This document shows positions 1 through 5,152 of a stretch of DNA of 8,344 bases, piece after piece. The DNA comes from Pseudomonadota bacterium (GTDB lineage Bacteria > Pseudomonadota > Gammaproteobacteria > Halothiobacillales > Halothiobacillaceae): assembly GCA_021795795.1 (NCBI GenBank), contig JAJYPA010000349.1:1-8344 (forward strand). Direction: 5' to 3'. Within the stretch, counting starts at the first letter, position 1; each line of letters opens with the position of its first letter. The translations under genes were made by a program, and so were the position numbers. The notes below the pieces were generated by a model. It had not been told where the DNA came from and did no database searches. It was given only the letters and a program-made list of their open reading frames with translations.

Positions 1-502
1 CATTGAAGATTCTCCCTTGTAGGTTCTCCTCAAAAAACCGCTGATCGATGACGATCTCACCATCTGCGGCAAGGTCTGGGTTTTCCAGGTAGAGGCCCTT
101 TTTCAGGGCGTCGGAAATATCCTGGCCCTCAAGGCCGTTGCCACGGGTGGATAGACGGCCCTGTCCGTCGTACCGGCCGGAGAGTCCGTCCAGCTTGGGG
201 GTGGCTCTGAAAAGCACCTTGTCGATCCCAAGAGATGTCGCCACGTCGAGAACCCGCTTGAAAAACGCGGCGAGTTCGCTGGCCGTGTAGGCTTTGTCCG
301 TGGACAGCATGGGCGTCACGTGACGCACCTTGCTACCCGAGAACAGCGACTCCGGTTCCGGTTCGACCTGGTGCAGGAATGGATGCTCCGGGTGAGTGGC
401 CCGGAGTTCTTCTACGAGCCCATCATATTCGGCGTCACCCATGATAGGTGTGCCGGCACGATAGGCGGTGTTGGCTTCCGCCAGGGTTTTTGCTAAATCC
501 AT
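1..502 (-). CDS. ligA: NAD-dependent DNA ligase (LigA-like), N-terminal part, cut by window edge
   Basis: The 167 visible residues cover the start of a NAD+-dependent DNA ligase, which seals nicks by forming a lysine-AMP intermediate. Residues 14-29 resemble domain Ia, the NMN-binding part, with Y14, D23, Y26 and D27 in the AEYDGL context. PMLS at 64-67 matches the LigA PMLSL region. KLDG at 103-106 is the adenylation motif, so K103 is the likely AMP-accepting lysine. TRGNG (119-123), EGQDIS (125-130) and GEI (148-150) match the LigA TRGDG, GEDIT and RGE(V) motifs. ATG 502 is preceded by GGAG five bases away. The protein is divergent: the Glu normally two residues before the lysine is Thr101, and K103 to E149 is shorter than in E. 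coli LigA. The OB, zinc, HhH and BRCT domains would lie outside the window. It is probably an accessory rather than the chromosomal ligase, which is inference. Confidence 0.85.
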   Translation of the reverse strand, partial: MDLAKTLAEANTAYRAGTPIMGDAEYDGLVEELRATHPEHPFLHQVEPEPESLFSGSKVRHVTPMLSTDKAYTASELAAFFKRVLDVATSLGIDKVLFRATPKLDGLSGRYDGQGRLSTRGNGLEGQDISDALKKGLYLENPDLAADGEIVIDQRFFEENLQGRIFN

Positions 503-530
503 AGAATCTCCATGCTAAGAAAATATCGCC

Positions 531-740
531 TTACTGCATATCGGCAATGATGTGGTTTTCTGAACCTTCAATGGGATTGTCCAAGCGCATGAAGTGGACT
601 GCTTCGCAGCCGGGATAGGCGTTTTCTGCCTGTTCCACAGCGTCGTCCGCATCTTCCGCCATGCAGTCAAACGCCAATTGGAACCGGTCTCCCGGTTCAT
701 CGTGAAGCATCACGCGATACGGATGCAGTTTTTTGTTCAT
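531..740 (-). CDS. hypothetical protein, 69 aa
   Basis: I do not recognise this protein. It is small, acidic and probably soluble, with no membrane segment. It begins MNKKLHPYRV and has an Ala/Glu/Asp-rich central helix-like stretch (AEDADDAVEQAENAYPG). ATG 740 is chosen over an in-frame ATG 14 codons upstream because AGGAG lies seven bases before it and nothing comparable precedes the longer start. The gene lies between the 207-residue gene and the ligase on the same strand, so it is probably co-transcribed with them. The pattern of a short strand followed by an acidic helix is common in small plasmid and phage proteins, but no function follows from it. Confidence 0.75.
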   Translation of the reverse strand: MNKKLHPYRVMLHDEPGDRFQLAFDCMAEDADDAVEQAENAYPGCEAVHFMRLDNPIEGSENHIIADMQ

Positions 741-803
741 ACAAACTCCTTGTAAGTCGTGGAACCAAGTGAAATAAGACATAAGTGGCGATAGAGATAG
801 TAT

Positions 804-1427
804 TTACTTGACCACGCGCAGCCGGTTTTTCTTTTCCTGTTCGGCCTGTTTGATTTTCATATATTGTGAAAAGAGATCAAACGGCTTTGTCTCGCGGAGA
901 CTTATGTAATAATCTCCTGTCGCGACGGATTCTGTGTTGTAGGTAATCTGACGGGATTCCATTAAGTCATTCAATCCGTCAAAAAAATCACCGATAACTT
1001 TTCGGCACTCATCTTCCAAATGATAGACGTTTTTCAGTTGGTAAGCACTGAAGAAAATGCCCTTTCCGCTTTTTTCCCTGACACTACCAACCGAAAACTC
1101 TCCACAATCGACTAACGGGTGCTCGAATCCATTCACCATGGATTGCATTTGCTGGACCCACAAACAAGCGTTATTCAGCGCTCGAGATAACTGGTCCACA
1201 TATTCGGCATGGCGCATCAATGCCTGCTCCTGAGCGGTGTGCTGCTCAATGATGCTATGGTATTTCTTGTCGTAATTATGGTTAAAAAAACCATATACGG
1301 ATACGGTAAACGCCTCTCTGTGCATTGATATGTATTCGCTTGTGTTCGCGACAACCATAACCTTGTCGTAAAACATGGTCTGGTCTACCGGTTCACGTAA
1401 TACTAAAGATAATCGTAACTCCGACAT
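804..1427 (-). CDS. hypothetical protein, 207 aa
   Basis: No family is recognised. ATG 1427 (MSELRLSL) is preferred to an ATG 14 codons upstream because AGGAG lies eight bases before it. The protein looks soluble and mixed alpha/beta. It has a hydrophobic N-terminal strand (LRLSLVL), a Gln/His/Glu-rich helical centre (IIEQHTAQEQALMRHAEY) and a very basic C-terminus (KIKQAEQEKKNRLRVVK) that could bind nucleic acid; that last point is inference from charge only. There is no signal peptide. The gene is the first after a 190-base intergenic region and has a near-perfect palindrome 38 bases before its start, so it may be separately regulated. Its AT-rich codon choice differs from the GC-richer iscB. 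Confidence 0.75.
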   Translation of the reverse strand: MSELRLSLVLREPVDQTMFYDKVMVVANTSEYISMHREAFTVSVYGFFNHNYDKKYHSIIEQHTAQEQALMRHAEYVDQLSRALNNACLWVQQMQSMVNGFEHPLVDCGEFSVGSVREKSGKGIFFSAYQLKNVYHLEDECRKVIGDFFDGLNDLMESRQITYNTESVATGDYYISLRETKPFDLFSQYMKIKQAEQEKKNRLRVVK

Positions 1428-1464
1428 GAGTAATCTCCTGTATGCATGATCAGTTTTTCTTGAT

Positions 1465-1483
1465 AACAAAGAATATCTTTGTT
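1465..1483. promoter_or_regulatory. AT-rich palindrome, possible operator
   Basis: AACAAAGA-ATA-TCTTTGTT is an 8-base perfect inverted repeat around a 3-base centre. It lies 38 bases upstream of the ATG at 1427. Size, symmetry and position fit a dimeric repressor site overlapping a promoter, but I see no convincing -35/-10 pair, so the operator role is inference. Confidence 0.35.
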
Positions 1484-1521
1484 TGGTATTCCGGTTGCAG
1501 TCCCGGATGACTATGTAAACT

Positions 1522-1554
1522 CTGCTTTTCTATAACCAGGTCATAGAAAAGCAG
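1522..1554. repeat. 12-bp perfect inverted repeat (hairpin)
   Basis: CTGCTTTTCTAT and its exact complement flank a 9-base loop (1534-1542). It lies in the intergenic region between the genes ending at 1618 and starting at 1427. Neither strand has a run of T after the stem, so it is not a standard intrinsic terminator. It may protect an mRNA end or bind a protein. Confidence 0.55.
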
Positions 1555-1577
1555 GGTAGTTACCCCGCGTGGATGAA

Positions 1578-1598
1578 TGGGCACCATATGGGTGCCCA
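1578..1598 (-). terminator. hairpin 3' of the 257-aa gene, weak terminator candidate
   Basis: TGGGCACC and GGTGCCCA form an 8-bp stem with a 5-base loop, 20 bases beyond the stop codon of the gene ending at 1618. Position and stem strength suit a terminator. The sequence after the stem on the minus strand is TTCATCC, not a T run, so termination efficiency is doubtful. Confidence 0.4.
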
Positions 1599-1617
1599 CA
1601 AGACAATCTGAATGCGG

Positions 1618-2391
1618 CTATGCCGTCCAGATAATTTCGCCCTTGGCGAAGCTGGAACCTGCATAACGGGAATGATATTTTTCCGCCCAAAGTTGCGCGA
1701 CGCCGCGCTCAGCAGGAGTGATTCCTTCTGCTGGCTCGACGGTCACCAGGGTGGTGTCTTGGTGTCGACCGGCGATTCGTAGAGTGGCGACCGTCTTTTC
1801 GTGATGGTGAATTATCGCCATTTGGCCCGTGATGTATCGGGCCGTATAACCTGGAACTGCGCTATCACATAATAGTTCTGCCTTGTTCGGGGTCAAAGAG
1901 GAAAACTTAACGGTTCGACCAACCTGAATGTGGCAGACAAAATCCATGCCGAGTGCGGTGGCAGCTTTAGCAGTCCGATTTTCGTCGGGGTGAACCCCCA
2001 AGAGAAACAAGTGCGATGCCGTATTACTGACCATCCAGAGCAACTGTGCCCCGGGATAGGCCACCTGGACCAGACGTTTACGGTCAAAGACAACCACGTC
2101 TGTGGGATGGCGTTCCATGACTTCGAGACCATTTTCAGTGATCTTTTTCAACATGTAATCAACGATCACGCGATGCTGGTCATTTTCGCCTTCCAGCGGA
2201 GAAGATGGCAAGGACTGGAAGAAACCGGTATAACGGCCCCAATAGCTCGGCCGCCGTTCGATGTTCACTGCCAGTTCCTGGCGCGTCAACCCGTCTTGGA
2301 AAAGGTCCATGAATGCCGCATCGCGCTCGCCAAGATGGCGTACTGCGTCGTAATACATGGATGTTTGTGTTTGTGTTTGTGCTGTGGTCAT
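1618..2391 (-). CDS. hypothetical protein, 257 aa, possible N-terminal HTH
   Basis: No family is recognised. ATG 2391 has GGAGG about six bases upstream and directly abuts the TAA at 2394-2392 of the preceding truncated frame, so the two were probably translationally coupled. Residues 4-10 are an alternating Q/T run encoded by a GTTT-type simple repeat, so an alternative start at M12 (MYYDAVRH) is possible. Residues about 33-60 (LTRQELAVNIERRPSYWGRY) have the spacing of a helix-turn-helix, which I infer but cannot confirm. The remainder is mixed alpha/beta with hydrophobic strands (VVVFDRKRLVQVAYPG; LLWMVSNTASHLFLLGV) and a strand-rich C-terminal part. There are no membrane segments of convincing length and no signal peptide. 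Confidence 0.75.
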   Translation of the reverse strand: MTTAQTQTQTSMYYDAVRHLGERDAAFMDLFQDGLTRQELAVNIERRPSYWGRYTGFFQSLPSSPLEGENDQHRVIVDYMLKKITENGLEVMERHPTDVVVFDRKRLVQVAYPGAQLLWMVSNTASHLFLLGVHPDENRTAKAATALGMDFVCHIQVGRTVKFSSLTPNKAELLCDSAVPGYTARYITGQMAIIHHHEKTVATLRIAGRHQDTTLVTVEPAEGITPAERGVAQLWAEKYHSRYAGSSFAKGEIIWTA

Positions 2392-2511
2392 TTAATCCTC
2401 CAGACTGAAAAACTTGAAAAAGGCACCCGCCATAAGCGGCTCGCAGTCTTTCATTTCCTTGGTGGCTTGAGGCCCGGCTTCGAGACAGACAATCTTCCCG
2501 GCCGAGTTCAT
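2392..2511 (-). pseudogene. 3' part (39 codons) of a small gene split by the IscB element
   Basis: This open frame starts at the ATG of the ATGA that borders the element and ends with TAA immediately before the ATG of the 257-residue gene. It reads MNSAGKIVCLEAG, then Ala/Lys/Glu-rich sequence, ending FFKFFSLED. No ribosome binding site precedes its ATG; the preceding bases are element-end sequence. It is therefore unlikely to be an independent gene. It joins in frame with 4355-4420 if the breakpoint falls at 4354/4355 or an adjacent frame-preserving position, giving a 61-residue protein. A rival view is that it is untranslated leader of the downstream gene. Confidence 0.5.
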
Positions 2512-2529
2512 CCAGTTTGCGCGGGAAAC

Positions 2530-2547
2530 CCCGGCATTCATGCCGGG
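2530..2547. repeat. element-end hairpin downstream of iscB
   Basis: CCCGGCA-TTCA-TGCCGGG is a perfect 7-bp stem with a TTCA loop on the plus strand, 18 bases inside the proposed boundary at 2511/2512. It resembles the subterminal hairpins bound by Y1 transposases. The loop matches that of the opposite end hairpin. Confidence 0.7.
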
Positions 2548-2558
2548 AGGGATAGCGC

Positions 2559-2575
2559 GGCAGGCAAGGCCTGCC
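2559..2575. repeat. second hairpin near the element end, possible iscB terminator
   Basis: GGCAGGC and GCCTGCC pair across an AAG loop, about 43 bases beyond the iscB stop codon. It lacks a T run on the minus strand. It may be a weak transcription end for iscB or part of the transposon end structure. Confidence 0.4.
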
Positions 2576-2617
2576 CCATTCCCGCTCTCCTTGTGTCAGT
2601 GCTATCTTGTGGATAAA

Positions 2618-4057
2618 TCATGTACGCGACACCATTCCAGCATTGCGCAGGTAGGGTTTTGTCTGGGAAACGGGAACGTAGGTTTTGCCAAGCAAGGGCT
2701 GAAGTTCGGCGGAATGCAGATAAGCGCCGCCGTTCTTGATGCCATGCACAACAAACGGTTTTCCTTGCCACATCCTCACGTCGCCGCCGACCGCAGGCGC
2801 TGTTGCCCGGTTCGGCGTGTAGAGGCGCAACGCCTTTTTCACTTTCAAGCGCCCGATGTCCTGTGGGTGCTTCCTGCGGAACTCGGCCAGCGAATCCACG
2901 TCCCCCTGATCGCAGCGTTTGCGGCGGTTGTGCGCGACGGGGGCCTTTACGCCAGGCAGGTAATACAGCCGGTCCCGTTGCGCGTGAATGTGCGCCCGCC
3001 GGTGACGGCGATACTGCGTCATGTCCATGTCCAGCGTATTCCGCTGGTCTATGGCGCCGGCGCCGGTCATGGCGGCGGCCACCGATACGGCGTCCATCGC
3101 ATGGGTTTTCTCCAGGCCGAGCCGGCGGCGGGCGGCCACGGATTGTTCGACAGGGATCGGCACCAAACCGGATTCCATCGCCTGTTTCCGTAGCTTTCCA
3201 CAGACTGCGTTGACCGTGCTGGTGTCTCGCCACTGAGCACCGTCCGTAATGGGCAGCGCGATCAGCCCGGCATGCACGTCATCATGACAGTCTTCGCAGA
3301 GCGTCACCCGGTTGCCGGCGCGGTCGGACCCCTGTTTCGACCGCTTGCGCAGATGATGATCGTGCAGACAATTTTTGCCGCGGCAGATCAAGCAGCCGCC
3401 GTCGCGGCGCACCACGAAGCGGTGCGCCGTTTCTCCGGTCGCCTTGCCTATGGGCGAGATCTGATAGTCTGAGCCGGTCCGCGGTTTGCCGTGGACCAAG
3501 GCCCGCAGGTCGAAGGACGCGCTCTCGAAGCCTTGCGTCACCTGATGGATCGGCAAGGGCGCCAGGCGCGCGAGTCGGGCATACAAGTTCACATGTGTCT
3601 CCAGTCCGTGCTTGAGCGTGACCGAATCCCGCTTGCCGCGGCTTTCGTAACGCGGCGGCCGGTGTTTGGCCGTCTGGCCCTTTTTCTTCACGTTCTTCCG
3701 GCGAAGATACCGCCGTGCGTTCCGGTACATGGCCCGTTCGTCCATCAATCCCCGGATATCCGGGGTGCGTGCCGCGAGGGTGCCTTTCAGCAACACCCGC
3801 AGCGTGCCGTCCTCTAGCAACTCGGTAACGGCATAACCGACATTCCTGTACCCCGTATCCAGCGTCACATAAAACCGCCGCTTCACCGTTTTGTTCCGGT
3901 CGAACGACCGTTCGCGGAGCACCAGCACCGCCGGTTTCCCGGAAATGCCGCCGCCGACGATCTTTCCTCGCTGGTGCTTCACCTGCTTGCGCACCCAGTC
4001 CATCCGACGCGTCGGATGTCCCGGTCTGCCATACTGATCCATCACGAATACGAACAT
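2618..4057 (-). CDS. iscB: IscB RNA-guided endonuclease (HNH inserted in RuvC)
   Basis: IscB is the ancestor of Cas9 and cuts double-stranded DNA guided by an omegaRNA. In order I see an N-terminal PLMP/RRXRR-like segment (residues 1-60; GRPGHPTRR replaces the usual PLMP..HP.R), RuvC-I with D67 (TLDTGYRNVGYAV), and an arginine/lysine-rich bridge helix about 105-143. RuvC-II follows with E178 (FESASFD). An HNH domain spans about 215-265, with zinc cysteines C222, C225, C254 and C257, the HDHH motif around D233-H235, and N249. RuvC-III has H319 and D322 (KTHAMDAVSVAAA), and a C-terminal domain (about 335-479) probably recognises the target-adjacent motif. All catalytic positions look intact, and 479 aa is normal for IscB. 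ATG 4057 has AGGAG seven bases upstream. The omegaRNA region lies directly upstream, as expected. Confidence 0.93.
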   Translation of the reverse strand: MFVFVMDQYGRPGHPTRRMDWVRKQVKHQRGKIVGGGISGKPAVLVLRERSFDRNKTVKRRFYVTLDTGYRNVGYAVTELLEDGTLRVLLKGTLAARTPDIRGLMDERAMYRNARRYLRRKNVKKKGQTAKHRPPRYESRGKRDSVTLKHGLETHVNLYARLARLAPLPIHQVTQGFESASFDLRALVHGKPRTGSDYQISPIGKATGETAHRFVVRRDGGCLICRGKNCLHDHHLRKRSKQGSDRAGNRVTLCEDCHDDVHAGLIALPITDGAQWRDTSTVNAVCGKLRKQAMESGLVPIPVEQSVAARRRLGLEKTHAMDAVSVAAAMTGAGAIDQRNTLDMDMTQYRRHRRAHIHAQRDRLYYLPGVKAPVAHNRRKRCDQGDVDSLAEFRRKHPQDIGRLKVKKALRLYTPNRATAPAVGGDVRMWQGKPFVVHGIKNGGAYLHSAELQPLLGKTYVPVSQTKPYLRNAGMVSRT

Positions 4058-4074
4058 CTTTCATCTCCTTAAAT

Positions 4075-4354
4075 TACCGTCCTTAGACGCCTATGATCGG
4101 GCGCACAATGTGCGGTACGTTTCCCTGGGGCACACCCGCCTCTTGCGAAGCGGATGCAACAGGTCCTGTGAACGACTCTCACAGCAAGGGATTGCACCTC
4201 TGTCTCGCCGGGCTGGGAATGCTCCTGTACTAGCGATCTCACCCGGTAGCGTCAGTTTCGCAACCTGCTTTACTCCCCTGTCCAATCACGCCGTGAACTC
4301 ACAACGGCACTTGTAGTCGCGCTCCACCACAAGCTCCGGGCTTCAGCCCGGAGT
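4075..4354 (-). ncRNA. omegaRNA (HEARO RNA) scaffold for IscB
   Basis: This roughly 280-base stretch just 5' of iscB has no convincing gene and is rich in local hairpins. They are 4334-4353 (8 bp, the element end), 4310-4333 (8 bp with one G-U), 4290-4308 (GCCGT/ACGGC), 4166-4184 (CTGTGA/TCACAG), 4136-4153 (7 bp with a GCAA tetraloop on the minus strand) and 4102-4114 (CGCAC/GTGCG). A longer-range pairing of 4208-4212 with 4242-4246 is possible. Position, length and structure match the omegaRNA, whose 5' guide comes from the DNA flanking the element and whose scaffold is held by IscB. The guide would read from the left flank, about 4355-4370. Exact 5' and 3' ends, promoter and any pseudoknot cannot be fixed by eye. 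Confidence 0.75.
4334..4353. repeat. element-end hairpin upstream of the omegaRNA
   Basis: CTCCGGGC-TTCA-GCCCGGAG is a perfect 8-bp stem with a TTCA loop on the plus strand. It is the counterpart of the 2530-2547 hairpin and lies at the boundary between omegaRNA scaffold and flanking DNA, as expected for a Y1-transposase recognition hairpin. Confidence 0.7.
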
Positions 4355-4420
4355 GATTGACGATGCCGATTTCTTTCCATCTGGTTGGGTGCTTTTCTTA
4401 GCTGTCGCGCGGCGCGCCAT
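4355..4420 (-). pseudogene. 5' part (22 codons) of a small gene split by the IscB element; also the omegaRNA guide source
   Basis: ATG 4420 is preceded by GGAAGGA about five bases upstream, a good ribosome binding site. The frame reads MARRATAKKSTQPDGKKSAS then I, a basic and low-complexity N-terminus typical of real small proteins. It runs into the element end hairpin and then hits TGA within it. It continues in frame into 2511-2392 if the element is removed at a frame-preserving position, giving a 61-residue product. The last 16 bases next to the element would serve as the omegaRNA guide. The exact breakpoint is unknown, and some choices between 4354 and 4363 would break the frame. Confidence 0.45.
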
Positions 4421-4496
4421 ACCATCCTTCCGTCGCGACAATACGACATTGGCCCGCCTGATCAGTCATGGCAGGTACGATATATACAGTTTGCAT
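4398..4496 (-). CDS. small ORF, 32 aa, hypothetical
   Basis: ATG 4496 has GGAGA about six bases upstream, and the frame starts just after the terminator of the csx16 cluster. It begins MQTVYIVPAMTDQAG and ends YGAPRDS. It overlaps the start of the split gene (ATG 4420) by 23 bases, which would suit translational coupling. It is short, so the evidence is the ribosome binding site, the position and the protein-like composition. No function is suggested. Confidence 0.4.
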   Translation of the reverse strand: MQTVYIVPAMTDQAGQCRIVATEGWYGAPRDS

Positions 4497-4510
4497 AATG
4501 GTCTCCACAT

Positions 4511-4541
4511 AAAAAAGCCGCACAGCGGTGTGCTGGCGGCT
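4511..4541 (-). terminator. rho-independent terminator after the csx16 gene
   Basis: On the minus strand AGCCGC-CAGC pairs with GCTG-GCGGCT, a 10-bp stem with one bulged base and a 5-base loop, followed directly by six Ts. It starts 24 bases after the csx16 stop codon. It is the clearest intrinsic terminator in the window and marks the end of the 6306-4565 cluster. Confidence 0.85.
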
Positions 4542-4564
4542 GGTGAAAACAGAATTGGATGCGG

Positions 4565-5125
4565 TTATTCGTAGAGAATTTGGCCGTCGTCGCGGAGTGA
4601 CACCTGCAGAGTGATGTCTTCCTGATCCATGGAGATATTGATTCTCCAGGCACCAGGGATTCGCTCAATATACACATCATGCGTATCGTGCGTATCAGTA
4701 TTTTCTCCGCAAAGTTTGAGTATCGCGCCTTCGGTGTTTAGCGTTGCGCGGACTGCATAATCGCGTTCCGGGCCGTATTCTCCGTTATAGTCGTCCCATT
4801 CGCCGACCAGGACGTCTGCCCTTGCATAGTCCTGGGAAGCCGCATAGAACGTCTCCAGCCGTGCCCCGTACCGGTCCATGTCGTCTGCGGTCAGCTCTTT
4901 ACCGCGCGCTTCGGCGGGCAGGTTCATGCTGAGGTGCTGATAAACGCCCCCCAATCGGTTTACTTCGGCGATCAGGTTGATTGGCAGGGTGCCAATCACC
5001 AAGTCTCCCTTTTCGACCATTTCTTCCAGATCAATGATGTGAGTGACCTGATGAACGTCGCTGAATCCTTGGCGGGTTGCCCATTCAATAGCGCCTGGCT
5101 GGCGTGTTACCAAAAATGTAGTCAT
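4565..5125 (-). CDS. csx16: Csx16-like protein with a C-terminal extension, candidate ring nuclease/anti-CRISPR
   Basis: Residues 1-95 match Csx16 (VVA1548 family) closely along their whole length: TTFLVTRQPGAIEWATRQG at 2-20, GDLVIGTLPINLIAEV at 40-55, and HLSMNLPAEARGKELTADDM at 64-83 followed by YGARLE. Csx16 is an ancillary protein of type III CRISPR loci, predicted to degrade cyclic oligoadenylate messengers (ring nuclease). Here no cas gene is in view. Residues about 97-186 are an extra, strand-rich, acidic domain with DTHDTHD at 144-150. I do not recognise it, and it makes the protein about twice the usual Csx16 length. ATG 5125 has AGGAG seven bases upstream. The gene starts 27 bases after the PAPS-reductase-like gene and ends at a strong terminator. 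Ring-nuclease activity on this protein is inference. Confidence 0.85.
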   Translation of the reverse strand: MTTFLVTRQPGAIEWATRQGFSDVHQVTHIIDLEEMVEKGDLVIGTLPINLIAEVNRLGGVYQHLSMNLPAEARGKELTADDMDRYGARLETFYAASQDYARADVLVGEWDDYNGEYGPERDYAVRATLNTEGAILKLCGENTDTHDTHDVYIERIPGAWRINISMDQEDITLQVSLRDDGQILYE

Positions 5126-5152
5126 GGTTAACTCCTTTTGCTTGCAGGTTAT

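Larger units (their letters stand above)
2512..4354 (-). mobile_element. IscB-type (IS200/IS605-like, ISC) transposon, no transposase gene
   Basis: The element has an omegaRNA region, then iscB, bounded by one strong hairpin at each end: 4334-4353 (8-bp stem) and 2530-2547 (7-bp stem). Both stems carry a TTCA tetraloop on the plus strand. Hairpin ends without terminal inverted repeats or target duplication are characteristic of IS200/IS605-family elements moved by Y1 transposase on single-stranded DNA. On the minus strand the right boundary is followed directly by ATGA (2511-2508), the kind of site upstream of which HEARO/IscB elements are known to insert. No tnpA is present, so movement would need a transposase in trans. 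The left boundary is uncertain by up to about ten bases (4354-4363). Copy number elsewhere cannot be judged. Confidence 0.75.

Noticed and set aside
2361..2383. Repeated TTTGTG units as a possible microsatellite or CRISPR-like repeat
   Set aside because: It is a three-unit simple repeat within the start of the 257-aa gene, encoding alternating Gln/Thr. There are no spacers or longer repeat units. It is noted only as a possible slippage site.
1930..2616. 228-codon plus-strand frame across the 257-aa gene and the element end
   Set aside because: It runs through the element boundary and terminal hairpins, has no ribosome binding site, and opposes a minus-strand gene with a good Shine-Dalgarno.
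3282..4064. Long open frames antisense to or out of frame with iscB (also at 2538-3233, 2540-3193, 2803-3213 and 3491-3817)
   Set aside because: They shadow a gene with clear catalytic motifs. Their products are Arg/Pro/Ala-rich low-complexity sequence typical of GC-rich alternative frames, and none has a convincing ribosome binding site.
4091..4316. Short frames on both strands in the omegaRNA region (4091-4285 minus, 4110-4316 plus)
   Set aside because: They overlap the hairpin-rich RNA scaffold and have Arg/Ser/Cys-rich products with no ribosome binding site.
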